Below are positions 1 to 8,828 of a stretch of 64,000 nt of DNA, one piece after another. Below the pieces are notes generated by a model. It was given only the letters and a program-made list of their open reading frames with translations. It did not search any database and was not told the DNA's origin. The DNA comes from Ignavibacteriales bacterium. Lineage in GTDB: Bacteria > Bacteroidota > Ignavibacteria > Ignavibacteriales > Melioribacteraceae. The translations under genes were made by a program, and so were the position numbers. How positions within the stretch are numbered: position 1 is the stretch's first letter; each line of letters begins with the position of its first letter. The stretch spans positions 40,076 to 104,075 of the forward strand of contig JACOUS010000031.1 in NCBI GenBank assembly GCA_016177735.1, read 5' to 3'.

Positions 1-258
1 CTTCTTTCAAAAATTATTGATGAACACGCAAAACTCAACCGCATCTGCGAATTAAATGTGATTGAACAAGCGGTGAATGTCTGCAAAACAACAATTGTTC
101 AGCAAGCATGGGAACGCGGGCAAGAACTTTCTGTTCACGGCTGGATTTACGGCTTGCACAACGGTCTTCTGAAAGATTTGAATATCTGCATCACTAACAA
201 TAGTGAGCTGGCTTCGATATATCAATCATCGCTAACTTATCTCTCCGAACAAAACTAA
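1..258 (+). CDS. can: Beta-carbonic anhydrase, C-terminal part (5' end outside window)
   Basis: The open frame runs in from the left edge and gives the last 85 residues of a beta-class carbonic anhydrase, the zinc enzyme that interconverts CO2 and bicarbonate. The stretch NVIEQAVNVCKTTIVQQAW followed by HGWIYGLHNGLLKDL matches the C-terminal helix and terminal strand region of the E. coli Can type. The zinc ligands lie upstream and cannot be seen. The gene ends in TAA and is followed by a GC-rich hairpin. The GTG at position 58 is internal to this frame and is not a start. Confidence 0.85.
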   Translation, partial: LLSKIIDEHAKLNRICELNVIEQAVNVCKTTIVQQAWERGQELSVHGWIYGLHNGLLKDLNICITNNSELASIYQSSLTYLSEQN

Positions 259-300
259 AACGCCGGTTACCACAACAAGTAACAATGCACAAGTACGAAG

Positions 301-325
301 TTCGATCCGCCGTAGGCGGAACGAA
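301..325 (+). terminator. Hairpin downstream of the carbonic anhydrase gene
   Basis: The sequence TTCG-AT-CCGCC-GTA-GGCGG-AA-CGAA forms a compact stem with a 3-base loop. It lies 43 bases after the carbonic anhydrase stop, but no T-run follows, so it may be a repeat or mRNA-end hairpin rather than an intrinsic terminator. The rest of the 259-531 gap holds no convincing gene. Confidence 0.4.
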
Positions 326-490
326 GGACGAATGAACGCATGGCTGCATGAATGAATGATTGCATGAAAAAATTTTCTTTAATGAGAAAGGGCTTTGTCT
401 TGCATCTTGCGTCTCACATCTCGTGTTCATTCCCGGCATCTCCGAAAGAGTTCTACGGGCAAGCATCCAGCAACAAGTAACAAGTTTCCT

Positions 491-498
491 TATATTTG
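491..498 (+). promoter_or_regulatory. Bacteroidota-type -7 element upstream of valS
   Basis: TATATTTG matches the TAnnTTTG -7 element of Bacteroidota promoters. It lies 33 bases before the chosen valS ATG, which would place the transcript start near 505 and leave room for the AGAGAAG ribosome-binding site. No clear TTTG -33 box was found. Confidence 0.45.
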
Positions 499-531
499 CA
501 CTTAATTTTTGTAAAAATTTCAGAGAAGTTA

Positions 532-3174
532 ATGCACCCTAAAAATCTTGCCGATATTCCGAAAGCATACAGCCCGAAAGATGTTGAAGATAAATGGTAC
601 AAATACTGGTACGATTACAATCTTTATCACAGCGACGTTGACGAAACAAAAAAGTCTTACACAATTGTAATTCCTCCTCCGAACATTACCGGAATTTTAC
701 ACATCGGACACATACTCAACAACACACTGCAAGATATTTACATCCGCTACAAAAGAATGAGCGGCTACAATGCTTGCTGGGTTCCGGGTATTGATCACGC
801 TTCAATTGCGACCGAAGCAAAAGTGGTTGCCATGCTGAAAGAAAAACACATAACCAAAGATTCAATCTCGCGCGAAGAGTTTTTGAAATACTGTTACGAA
901 TGGAAAGAAAAATACGGTGGAATAATTTTTCAACAGCTGCGCAAACTTGGTGTTAGCTGCGATTGGCAGCGCGAACGCTTCACGATGGATGATCATTATT
1001 ATAAAAAAGTTACCGAAGCATTCGTAAAACTTTACAAAGAAGGTTACATCTACCGCGGATACAGAATGGTGAACTGGGACCCGGCTTCAAAATCTGCAAT
1101 CTCCGATGAAGAAGTTTTTTACAAAGAAGTTCAGGGAAAACTTTGGCACTTCAAATACCCGGTTAAAGATTCAAAAGAATTTGTGATAGTAGCAACTACG
1201 CGACCCGAAACGATGCTCGGCGATACCGGAATTGCCGTTAATCCAGATGACGAACGATACAAACATCTAATTGGAAAAATTGTTGTACTTCCGATTGTTG
1301 GAAGAGAGATTCCTCTTTTTGCAGATGAATATGTTGATAAAGAATTCGGAACCGGCGCCGTAAAAGTTACTCCGGCACACGATGTTAACGATTATGAAAT
1401 GGGTCAGCGCCACAAACTTGAGATGATCAACATCTTTAACGAAGATGCAACAACAAACGGAAACGTTCCGAAAGAATTTAGAAATTTAGACCGCTACGAA
1501 GTCCGCGAAAAGGTTATAACGCGAATGGAAGAACTCGGTCTTCTTCACAAAGTTGATAACTACACAAACAAAGTCGGTTACTCACAACGCGGAAATGTTC
1601 CTATCGAGCCGTACCTTTCCGAGCAGTGGTTCATGAAAATGACGCAGCTTTCTTTCCCGGCAATCAAAGCTGTGCTCGATGGCAAAGTTAAATTTCATCC
1701 GGAACACTGGACAAAAACATACGAACACTGGATGACGAACATCCGCGATTGGTGCATCTCGCGCCAATTATGGTGGGGTCACCGAATTCCGGTTTGGTAT
1801 AACAAAGAGACCCACGAAATTTACTGCGAAGTTGAACAGCCCGATGATATTGAAAATTATTATCAGGATGATGATGTGCTCGATACATGGGCATCGAGCT
1901 GGCTTTGGGCGCAAGATGTTTTCACAAACGAACACGATCAAAAATATTATTACCCGACCGATCTGCTTGTAACCGCACCCGATATTATTTTCTTCTGGGT
2001 TGCGCGCATGATTATTGCCGGAATGCATTTCATGGATGAGATTCCGTTTAAAGATGTTTACTTCACAAGTACGGTGCGCGATACACAAGGAAGAAAGATG
2101 AGCAAGTCGCTCGGTAATTCTCCCGATCCGCTCGATTTGATTGCAGACTACGGCGCTGATGCTCTTCGCTTCACGATGACTTACATTGCACCGCTCGGTC
2201 AGGATGTTCATTTCAGCAACGAGATGGTTGAAATCGGACGAAACTTTGCAAACAAAATGTGGAACGCCGGACGCTTTCTTTTAATGAATCTTGCCTCGCG
2301 GCAGACGAGTGCACAAAACATAAAACTCGATCCCTCGCTTAAAAATAAACATATTGATTTCACAGATAGATGGATTCTTTCGCGTTTCAACAAAACAATA
2401 AAAGAATTTACCGATGCACTCGACCGTTTTGAAGTTAATGCCGCATCAAAAATTGTTTATAGTTACGTGTGGAATGATTTCTGCGATTGGTATGTCGAAC
2501 TTTCAAAACAAAGATTGTATCAAGGAAGCGAAGAAGAAAAATCTGCCGTACTAACACGTGCAATTTTATTGTTCGAAGAGATGCTGAAACTTGTTCATCC
2601 TTTCATGCCGTTTATTACGGAAGAAATTTGGCAGTTGTTTGATGAAAAAAAAGCCGGTGAAAGTATTTCCGTCTCTTCCTTCCCAAAATTCAACAAAGAT
2701 TCTGTTGATGAAAATTCCGAAAAAGAAATTTTATTTGTTCAGGATGTTGTAACTGCAATTAGAAATATCCGCGGCGAAATGAACATCTCTCCGGCGAGAG
2801 CTATTAATGTTTTCTTGAAGACAGACCGGGTAACCGAAGAACAGAGCAAATACATAAAATCACTTGTGCGGATTGATGAATTGAAAGTTAACGCACATAT
2901 GGAAAAACCGAAAGCGAGTGCATCTGCTGTTGTTAAAGGATGCGATATTTTCATTCCTCTCGAAGGATTGATTGACTTGAATGTTGAACGCACAAGAATT
3001 GAAAAAGAGATTGCGCGTATTTCAGGTTCACTCGAAGGCGTTAAGAAAAAATTGACGAACGAAGGATTCGTTGCAAAGGCACCCGCCGATGTAATCGAAC
3101 GCGAACGTATGAAAATGAATGATTGGGAAAAGGCGCTTGAAAAGTTGAAAGCAATATTGGAAGATTTGAAGTAG
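532..3174 (+). CDS. valS: Valyl-tRNA synthetase
   Basis: This 880-residue class I aminoacyl-tRNA synthetase charges tRNA-Val. The N-terminal Rossmann fold carries the ATP-binding HIGH motif (residues 57-60, after PPPNITG). The editing domain contains the TTRPETMLGDT signature. The KMSKS loop lies near residue 522, followed by the helical anticodon-binding domain and the C-terminal ValS coiled-coil arm (LNVERTRIEKEIARISG onwards). Length is normal for the family. The ATG at 532 is preferred over the in-frame TTG at 496 because a TATATTTG promoter element overlaps 491-498 and AGAGAAG precedes 532. The gene is monocistronic here. Confidence 0.97.
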   Translation: MHPKNLADIPKAYSPKDVEDKWYKYWYDYNLYHSDVDETKKSYTIVIPPPNITGILHIGHILNNTLQDIYIRYKRMSGYNACWVPGIDHASIATEAKVVAMLKEKHITKDSISREEFLKYCYEWKEKYGGIIFQQLRKLGVSCDWQRERFTMDDHYYKKVTEAFVKLYKEGYIYRGYRMVNWDPASKSAISDEEVFYKEVQGKLWHFKYPVKDSKEFVIVATTRPETMLGDTGIAVNPDDERYKHLIGKIVVLPIVGREIPLFADEYVDKEFGTGAVKVTPAHDVNDYEMGQRHKLEMINIFNEDATTNGNVPKEFRNLDRYEVREKVITRMEELGLLHKVDNYTNKVGYSQRGNVPIEPYLSEQWFMKMTQLSFPAIKAVLDGKVKFHPEHWTKTYEHWMTNIRDWCISRQLWWGHRIPVWYNKETHEIYCEVEQPDDIENYYQDDDVLDTWASSWLWAQDVFTNEHDQKYYYPTDLLVTAPDIIFFWVARMIIAGMHFMDEIPFKDVYFTSTVRDTQGRKMSKSLGNSPDPLDLIADYGADALRFTMTYIAPLGQDVHFSNEMVEIGRNFANKMWNAGRFLLMNLASRQTSAQNIKLDPSLKNKHIDFTDRWILSRFNKTIKEFTDALDRFEVNAASKIVYSYVWNDFCDWYVELSKQRLYQGSEEEKSAVLTRAILLFEEMLKLVHPFMPFITEEIWQLFDEKKAGESISVSSFPKFNKDSVDENSEKEILFVQDVVTAIRNIRGEMNISPARAINVFLKTDRVTEEQSKYIKSLVRIDELKVNAHMEKPKASASAVVKGCDIFIPLEGLIDLNVERTRIEKEIARISGSLEGVKKKLTNEGFVAKAPADVIERERMKMNDWEKALEKLKAILEDLK

Positions 3175-3207
3175 TTTTTACAAAAATGAACACACCGTAT
3201 TTTTTTC

Positions 3208-3240
3208 TTGACTCTCCCCTTGGGACAGCCTTTATATTTG
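3208..3240 (+). promoter_or_regulatory. MerR-type operator-promoter with 19-bp spacer
   Basis: TTGACT (3208-3213) and TATATT (3233-3238) are separated by 19 bases, longer than a standard 17-bp spacer. The spacer contains the inverted repeat TCCC-CTT-GGGA (3215-3225). An over-long spacer centred on a dyad is the known hallmark of promoters that MerR-family activators untwist. Its position 43 bases before the MerR gene implies autoregulation. The -10 region also reads as TATATTTG, the Bacteroidota -7 element. Confidence 0.75.
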
Positions 3241-3282
3241 GTATGTAAGTCGTGCACGGCTTGTAAACAAAAGGAGATAATC

Positions 3283-4092
3283 ATGAAATACGGCATCGGC
3301 GAATTTTCGCGTATCACTTCTCTTTCGATCAAATCACTGAGGCTCTATCACGAAAAAGAAATTCTTGTTCCTTCCGAAGTTGATCAATTTACCGGCTACC
3401 GATACTACAACGAAATGAATATTGAGTTCGCAAAGACAATTAAGATTCTGAAGGAATATGATTTCTCGCTTGCGGAAATCAAAGAAATAATTGATGAGTT
3501 CAACGATGAATCCGAAATACTTGAACAACTCATCAAAAAGAAAAACGAGATCGAGAAAAAGATCGCCCGCTATAAAGATATCTCCGTTTCAATTGATTCA
3601 ATAATCAAAAAAGAAAAGGAGAACAAAATGAGAATCGAAAACGAATTTGAGATCGAAGAAAAAGAGATCGAAACAATGCTGATTGCAGCTTACAGAATGA
3701 AAGGAAAATATTCCGATGTTGGAAAAGGATTCGGCGTGCTTGCAAAAAATTTCGGAAGTGAAATTAACGGCAAAGCAATGTGCCTGTACTACGACGGCGA
3801 GTACAAAGAAGATGATGCAGATATTGAAACATGCTTTCCGGTAAGAAAAGGAAAAGATGTTGACGGAATTTCCGTCCGCGGATTAAAAGGCGGAAGGTGC
3901 GTGAGCCTCATGCACAAAGGTCCGTACGAACTTCTCGGAGAATCGTACAGAAAAATTTTCAATTACATCAACGCAAGAAACTACAACACTTTAATTCCGT
4001 CGCGCGAAGTTTACATCAAAGGACCGGGCATGATCTTCAAAGGCAATCCGAATAATTATTTGACGGAGATACAAATATTCATTCAGCGGTAA
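3283..4092 (+). CDS. MerR-family transcriptional regulator with GyrI-like effector domain
   Basis: This 269-residue protein has an N-terminal MerR winged HTH (about 1-70, with ITSLSIKSLRLYHEKEIL and the GYRYY wing). A dimerising coiled coil follows (about 80-118), then a C-terminal GyrI-like/BmrR-type effector domain (about 125-269, including VSLMHKGPYELLG). This is the architecture of BmrR-like regulators that sense hydrophobic or cationic drugs. The start is set by AAAGGAGA seven bases upstream. No efflux pump adjoins it, so its targets may lie elsewhere; autoregulation is suggested by the operator-promoter immediately upstream. The effector is unknown. Confidence 0.88.
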   Translation: MKYGIGEFSRITSLSIKSLRLYHEKEILVPSEVDQFTGYRYYNEMNIEFAKTIKILKEYDFSLAEIKEIIDEFNDESEILEQLIKKKNEIEKKIARYKDISVSIDSIIKKEKENKMRIENEFEIEEKEIETMLIAAYRMKGKYSDVGKGFGVLAKNFGSEINGKAMCLYYDGEYKEDDADIETCFPVRKGKDVDGISVRGLKGGRCVSLMHKGPYELLGESYRKIFNYINARNYNTLIPSREVYIKGPGMIFKGNPNNYLTEIQIFIQR

Positions 4093-4108
4093 TTATGATT
4101 TCATTTGT

Positions 4109-4142
4109 GTGCCTTTATACTTTTCAAAAAGCATGAAGGCAC
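4109..4142 (+). terminator. Hairpin after the MerR gene
   Basis: GTGCCTTTAT pairs with the right arm ending AAGGCAC (4136-4142), and an inner CTTT/AAAG extension continues the stem. A T-rich stretch (TTTCTTTTT) follows at 4150-4157. It lies 17 bases after the MerR stop and is a likely intrinsic terminator. Confidence 0.55.
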
Positions 4143-4229
4143 TGATAATTTCTTTTTAAACTATCCTTTTACTTCCACTGTTTAATATCTATTTTAGAAA
4201 AAAGTTTGTTAACATTTTCCAGAAACAAT

Positions 4230-5186
4230 ATGTTAGATCGCATTCCCGCAAAACAAGACATAATTGAAGCGCACGAAAGAATTAAAAGACAAGTTCACCA
4301 CACGCCGGTATTAACATCTTCCTCAATTAATAAAATTGCCGATTGCAAAATTTATTTTAAGTGCGAAAACTTCCAGAAAGTCGGTGCGTTTAAATTTAGA
4401 GGCGCAAGCAATGCTGTTCTTTCATTAAACAAAAACGATTTACAAAAAGGAGTTGCAACACATTCATCGGGTAATCACGCAGCGGCGCTTTCGCTTGCGG
4501 CAAAAATGAAAAACATTCCGGCTTACATTGTAATGCCCCGCACCGCGCCTGAAATAAAAAAGAGAGCCGTTGAAAATTACGGTGCACAAATAACTTTCTG
4601 CGAACCCACATTGAAATCACGCGAAGAAACTCTCGCAAAAATTGTTGATGAAACCGGTGCGGCTTTTATTCATCCGTACGATAATTATTCAATAATTGCC
4701 GGACAGGCAACTTGCGGCAAGGAAGTTTTGGAAGAACTTCACAATTTGGATTTTATCGTTGCGCCGGTTGGCGGCGGCGGACTTTTGAGCGGCACATGTT
4801 TGAGTGCAAAATATTTTTCTCCGCAAACAAAGGTTATTGGCGCCGAGCCGCAAGGTGCTGATGATGCATTCCGTTCTTTGCGTGACGGAGTGATTCATCC
4901 ATCGGTAAATCCAAAAACTATCTGCGATGGTCTGCTCACTCAATTATCCGAAAGAACATTTAACATTATCCGCAATCATGCCGATGAAATAATAACGGTT
5001 GACGAAGGTTCAATCATTTCTGCGATGAAAATGATTTGGGAGAGAATGAAAATAATTATCGAGCCTTCAAGCGCCGTCACACTTGCGGCAATATTGAAGA
5101 ACAAAGAAAAATTTAGCGGTAAAAAAGTAGGATTAATTTTAAGCGGCGGGAATGTGGATTTGGAAAATCTGCCGTGGAAAGAATGA
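4230..5186 (+). CDS. Serine racemase / threonine dehydratase-like PLP enzyme
   Basis: This 318-residue fold-type II PLP enzyme has the Schiff-base lysine in KVGAFKFRGA (Lys55), the substrate loop SSGNHAAALS (about 79-88) and the phosphate-binding GGGGLLSG (about 180-187). The N-terminus, with HxTPVLTSSSIN, resembles serine racemases and hydroxyaspartate or threonine ammonia-lyases. The regulatory ACT-like domain of biosynthetic IlvA is absent, so a catabolic or racemase role is more likely. ATG 4230 is preferred to TTG 4206 because the family begins about there, although no strong ribosome-binding site precedes it. Substrate cannot be fixed from sequence. Confidence 0.85.
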   Translation: MLDRIPAKQDIIEAHERIKRQVHHTPVLTSSSINKIADCKIYFKCENFQKVGAFKFRGASNAVLSLNKNDLQKGVATHSSGNHAAALSLAAKMKNIPAYIVMPRTAPEIKKRAVENYGAQITFCEPTLKSREETLAKIVDETGAAFIHPYDNYSIIAGQATCGKEVLEELHNLDFIVAPVGGGGLLSGTCLSAKYFSPQTKVIGAEPQGADDAFRSLRDGVIHPSVNPKTICDGLLTQLSERTFNIIRNHADEIITVDEGSIISAMKMIWERMKIIIEPSSAVTLAAILKNKEKFSGKKVGLILSGGNVDLENLPWKE

Positions 5187-5203
5187 AAAATCATTTGTAG
5201 AAA

Positions 5204-5584
5204 TTATCTGTTCAATAATAGAATTTCTTCTATAACCTCCGATAAAGTTTTCTGTTTCGTATCGATCACCTTAGTTGCTGTATGCTTATGATGTGGAAAA
5301 GTTTTTATCTCTTCATGGTGCGGCGCATTATCGTATCGAAAAATCAGTTCTTTATTTTTCGTTTGATAATGATAACGATATGTTACCACAGCCGTTCTTG
5401 AATCACTTTCAATATATTCCATAAAATGGAATTCGCTAAAATTTGATAATGTAATTTTTCCAACAAGAAGTGCTGTGTTGATCGATTTCTTTTCTTTTTT
5501 GATTTCGATTTTGATAAAGAGGGGGTTATTTAGAAGAATATCTATACTTTCAAAATATTCATCAATCGACAACTTTAACACCAT
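5204..5584 (-). CDS. TumE-like (DUF6516) toxin
   Basis: About 126 residues. The motif RYDNAPHHEEIKTFPHHKH is characteristic of DUF6516/TumE-family toxins of type II-like toxin-antitoxin pairs. The preceding beta-rich half (VSKITL-like strands with YRYHYQ) fits the family. The gene starts inside the end of the upstream antitoxin gene on the same strand, so the two are translationally coupled. ATG 5584 is chosen; an in-frame ATG at 5593 is also possible. Family membership is recognised from motif memory. The target of the toxin is not evident from the sequence. Confidence 0.72.
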   Translation of the reverse strand: MVLKLSIDEYFESIDILLNNPLFIKIEIKKEKKSINTALLVGKITLSNFSEFHFMEYIESDSRTAVVTYRYHYQTKNKELIFRYDNAPHHEEIKTFPHHKHTATKVIDTKQKTLSEVIEEILLLNR

Positions 5585-5843
5585 CCAAATCATTAATATC
5601 TGATTTTAATCGTTCAAGAGATTGAATTTGCGCCGCCCACAGCATAAAATCTTCCGCATCGCCCATTTCGCCATTTAAATATTTTTTGTAGAACTTAGAA
5701 GATTTCATACCGTTTTTCGTTTCATAATTACGCAATACTTCTTCCGTAGCCTTCATTGAATTTATAATAATAGCTCGCTCCCTTAAAAGTATATTTTTTA
5801 CCAAATTCTTTTTGTTTTTGCCAGTTACTTTTATTTTTTCCAT
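5562..5843 (-). CDS. Antitoxin partner of the DUF6516/TumE-like toxin
   Basis: This 93-residue alpha-helical, charged protein has a KYLNGEMGDAEDFMLWAAQIQSLERL segment (about 54-79), which recurs in small proteins paired with DUF6516 toxins. It is the promoter-proximal gene of the pair, and its last codons overlap the toxin start by roughly 20-30 bases. Antitoxin-first order with overlap is usual for type II systems. No DNA-binding domain is obvious, so autoregulation is uncertain. The pair sits alone between the PLP enzyme gene and the M64 peptidase gene. Confidence 0.68.
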   Translation of the reverse strand: MEKIKVTGKNKKNLVKNILLRERAIIINSMKATEEVLRNYETKNGMKSSKFYKKYLNGEMGDAEDFMLWAAQIQSLERLKSDINDLDGVKVVD

Positions 5844-5991
5844 TGTTGACTCTTTTTAATTCACTTCCCCAACCAACGCGCCGGGGAATTCTTCTATTAT
5901 AAAATACACACAATAAATAACAAATTCACCGAACTCTCTCCTCAACACAATTTTTAAGCAAACCACATTCACATCTATTACATATCTGCAC

Positions 5992-7467
5992 TTATTCCGC
6001 AAAATGTTTTATCACTTTCTCAACGTGTTCTTCGCAAATTTTACAGAACGGTTTTGTTCCCTTGCTGAACATCAAACAATCGAGTATCGAGCGGTACATT
6101 CCTTTTGAGGAATATCCGGCGCCTTCAAACACGCCGACTTTGCCCCGGCATTTACTTTTCATCAAATACTGATCAACTTCATCGCTGTGGAATTTATCTT
6201 TTTGATTGTACTCGTTTTGTGCGGCATCAATTTCTTTTGGCGAAACACGGTTTCGTTTCAACTCAGCAATTTTTTTGTTGATTTCTCTCCGTTCTTTCTG
6301 CCAGATCAAATCCATTTTATCATAATCTTCTTTTTCCCATTGAGTTGGAACATCAATTCCTTCTGATAAGAATTCCTTCCACTTAATATTTTCCGGATCG
6401 AGTGCGCGCGTAATGTTCGGTTCAACCGGTTCCAATCCGGCGGTGTAAAATTCGTTGTACGCAACATCGCTTGTGTAATATTCGTCCGCCAAACCGCCGA
6501 ATGAATGACCGAACTCGTGCAAGAAAATGTACGGACTAAATTGATTATCACTCACAAACGTGCAATAGAAATTATAAATTCCGCCGCCGCCGTAACGCGG
6601 AGAATTGCACATAATATAGATAGCATCATATGGAACATGTGCCGCAATATCGCGCATCGTTTTGTTCTCTTCGGTCAAAACATATCTTTCCGAACCGAGC
6701 GAATAAAAAGAAGTGCCGAGTGATGTGCCCTTGTAAATGTTTGCACCGGGTTCGTCAATTCCGCTTTCTTCGGATCTCTTCAGCACACCGTAAATGTTGA
6801 ACTTATCTTTGTTTGTTTTGAACGGCTCGTGTTCAAGAAATATTTTTGTGTAGCGTTTCAAATCCTTTTCAAATTTCTTTTGATCTTCTGCAGAGTAACC
6901 GTCGCCTAAAATTACAACATCAACTTTTGTATGCGGGTCCCCGCCGTAATGACTTTTATAAACTTTCACTGTGTTATCTTTTACCGCATCTTTGACGATA
7001 TAAAGATCCGCCGGTTCAATTTCCGACGAGAAAACTTCATTGAGATTATTTTGCTTATCACGTTTCTCAAGAACAAATTTAATTTTGTTTTTGGGATACG
7101 GAATAATTGCGCTTTCATGATAAGTTCTCTTGATTCCGTTTGCCGCCTCTTCGGTTGTTTGATATTCTTTGAAGTAACTGTCGAAGCCGCGCGAAAAAAT
7201 TAACTTGGTAGTAACGCCATCATAAATTTTGTAGTAGTATGCGCCGTTGTTAAAGTTGTCAATCAAATTTTTTGTGCTGCCTGCCCAAATTCCGTATTGG
7301 TAAACATGATTAATCGTTACAACTTCTGTGGATGCATCGCCAATGTGAAAGTAATCGATCCTCATAGTTTGATCCGTGAAGTAATCATCGAAGTGAATAG
7401 TTGATTGTGCATATGTTGCGGAGAAAAGGAAAAAGCAAATGATGAAAAAACTTACGAGTAACTTCAT
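5992..7467 (-). CDS. Secreted peptidase M64 (IgA-peptidase-type metalloprotease)
   Basis: This 491-residue exported protein has a clear Sec signal peptide (residues 1-20, cleavage near TYAQS). An N-terminal M64 domain is followed by the catalytic zinc site HEFGHSFGGLADEYY (about residue 316), where HExxH and the downstream Asp/Glu identify family M64. The VDVVILGDGYSAEDQ segment is the family signature at the start of the peptidase domain. Such proteins act outside the cytoplasm; the substrate is unknown, and the name IgA peptidase reflects a distant family member. A charged insert (about 385-430) lies near the C-terminus. The gene bounds the cassette array on its left. Confidence 0.9.
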   Translation of the reverse strand: MKLLVSFFIICFFLFSATYAQSTIHFDDYFTDQTMRIDYFHIGDASTEVVTINHVYQYGIWAGSTKNLIDNFNNGAYYYKIYDGVTTKLIFSRGFDSYFKEYQTTEEAANGIKRTYHESAIIPYPKNKIKFVLEKRDKQNNLNEVFSSEIEPADLYIVKDAVKDNTVKVYKSHYGGDPHTKVDVVILGDGYSAEDQKKFEKDLKRYTKIFLEHEPFKTNKDKFNIYGVLKRSEESGIDEPGANIYKGTSLGTSFYSLGSERYVLTEENKTMRDIAAHVPYDAIYIMCNSPRYGGGGIYNFYCTFVSDNQFSPYIFLHEFGHSFGGLADEYYTSDVAYNEFYTAGLEPVEPNITRALDPENIKWKEFLSEGIDVPTQWEKEDYDKMDLIWQKERREINKKIAELKRNRVSPKEIDAAQNEYNQKDKFHSDEVDQYLMKSKCRGKVGVFEGAGYSSKGMYRSILDCLMFSKGTKPFCKICEEHVEKVIKHFAE

Positions 7468-7636
7468 TGCTACCCTCTTGTATATTTTTTAACACCACAA
7501 AGTTAAGAGAAATAGAACGCAGATAAAATCTGATTTAGCGGATAAAAACCGATCAATCATCGTAAATCTGCAAAGCTGGCTTTTTCAATGTTCCTTTGTT
7601 TTACTGATGCAAAGAGGGAATGAAATTTTTATTTTC

Positions 7637-7740
7637 ATACGGTTTGCGGCTTGGCGCAGTGGCGGATTCAAAGCGAGTAACTGTCCAGCGTAATGAAACT
7701 AAGTGCGAAATTTTTAGCATTGTCATATGATAGCGGGCAA
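7637..7740 (-). repeat. Degenerate terminal attC-like site
   Basis: On the plus strand, GGTTTGCGGCTTGGCG followed by CAGTGGCGG (7641-7665) matches the conserved arm of the other attC-like sites, for example 13048-13072. The GATAGCGGGCAA at 7729-7740 resembles the GTTAGCGGCA core. The opposite arm is eroded and neither core has an intact AAC/GTT. It lies immediately after the last cassette gene, so it looks like the worn far end of the array. The remaining bases back to 7468 contain no gene. Confidence 0.5.
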
Positions 7741-8148
7741 CTATTTCGCTTCAACCACATTTTTAATATCAATGAGACTTCCTTCCCAAACTTGATTGCA
7801 TTGCTTAAAGAAATTCGTTTGCTTTGTCCAACCCTTGTGTGCAAAGTGAAGAATATTTTCGTCCCCTTTGCTTTCAATGATAAATGTAACAGAAGTGCCA
7901 ATCCATTCAGGATGTCCAACAGTGCAATCCCATTTGACTTCTTTATTGGTTTCAAGTTTTGAGACCCTCATTTCATGGTGATTCTCACCGAAATAAAATA
8001 ATAAAGTGTCGCCAAGGTTTTCTTTACCCTTTATTTTCCAACCGTCTTCCTTTGTTAACCATTTTTGGATACCTTCTTTGGTGGCGATTAGTTCATAAAT
8101 TTTCTTAGCCGAAGCTTTAATTGTAATCCGGTGATTGATGTCTGCCAT
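7741..8148 (-). CDS. SRPBCC / AHSA1-like (START-fold) protein
   Basis: This 135-residue protein belongs to the SRPBCC helix-grip fold, AHSA1 branch. The N-terminal strand ITIKASAKKIYELI, the helix with EGIQKWLT, and the C-terminal helix NQVWEGSLIDIKNVVEAK match the usual layout. Proteins of this group bind small hydrophobic ligands in a cavity, and many have no known function. It is the last gene of the array, separated by 43 bases from the dihydrofolate reductase-like gene upstream and probably cotranscribed with it. The C-terminus is slightly short and ends at the attC-like remnant. Confidence 0.8.
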   Translation of the reverse strand: MADINHRITIKASAKKIYELIATKEGIQKWLTKEDGWKIKGKENLGDTLLFYFGENHHEMRVSKLETNKEVKWDCTVGHPEWIGTSVTFIIESKGDENILHFAHKGWTKQTNFFKQCNQVWEGSLIDIKNVVEAK

Positions 8149-8191
8149 AGTGATGTTCCTTTAAAGGGAATATTTAATAATTGTTTAACAG

Positions 8192-8749
8192 TTATTCATT
8201 TACTAACTGGTAGCATAGCAAAACAACACCTTTGTCAAGCGTTTGTGTTTTGACAAGTTTCATCCCCGAAGTTTTCATTTCGTCTTTGAAAAAACGCTTT
8301 CCACTACCCATAATAACAGGATGAACTAATAATCGAAACTCATCAATAAGATTCTCTTTCATTAATGACTGCACAAGGGTGGCACAGCCCGGAATTTGAA
8401 TTTCACTTCCCTCTTGCTGTTTCAACTTCTTGATTTCTTCCACGATATTTTTATTGATGATTGTTGAATTATTCCAGTCGGCTTTTTCCAGTTTGGTAGA
8501 AACAACAAACTTCTCCATGCTGTTTATTTTGCCTGCAGGCCCATTTTCATCATTCAATTCATATGGCCAATATGCCGCCAGCATTTCATAGGTTGTCCGA
8601 CCTACGAGTAGAGCACCGGCTCCTAAAATGCTATCTCTTATGTATTCATCTTTTGCAATGCTATTAAAAGGGAAAAACCATTCATGCATTGTGTCTGCAT
8701 CAAAGACGCCATCTAGAGTTACCCACGCTGAAACTACTAATTTTCTCAT
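8192..8749 (-). CDS. Dihydrofolate reductase-like (RibD C-terminal domain) protein
   Basis: This 185-residue RibD-C/DHFR-like protein starts MRKLVVSAWVTLDGV, with the LLVGRTTYEMLAAYWP segment (about 48-63) and a GSGKRFF motif near the C-terminus. These are typical of the single-domain YyaP/YwjB group, which shares the DHFR fold and probably binds NADPH, but is not established as a true dihydrofolate reductase. The position downstream of an AraC regulator in the same orientation suggests joint regulation. DHFR-fold proteins are frequent integron cargo, though this is not the trimethoprim-resistance type. Confidence 0.85.
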   Translation of the reverse strand: MRKLVVSAWVTLDGVFDADTMHEWFFPFNSIAKDEYIRDSILGAGALLVGRTTYEMLAAYWPYELNDENGPAGKINSMEKFVVSTKLEKADWNNSTIINKNIVEEIKKLKQQEGSEIQIPGCATLVQSLMKENLIDEFRLLVHPVIMGSGKRFFKDEMKTSGMKLVKTQTLDKGVVLLCYQLVNE

Positions 8750-8828
8750 TTTACTTCCTTCTATATTGTTTTTAACAACACAAAAGTATGTGTACCGGTA
8801 AACAAAAAATAGAACAGACCCGACATCT

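Noticed and set aside
360..542. Open frame between carbonic anhydrase and valS
   Set aside because: No ribosome-binding site or protein-like composition; it overlaps the valS leader and promoter element.
7668..7962. Frames on both strands at the left end of the array
   Set aside because: They overlap the SRPBCC gene in other frames and cross the attC-like remnant.
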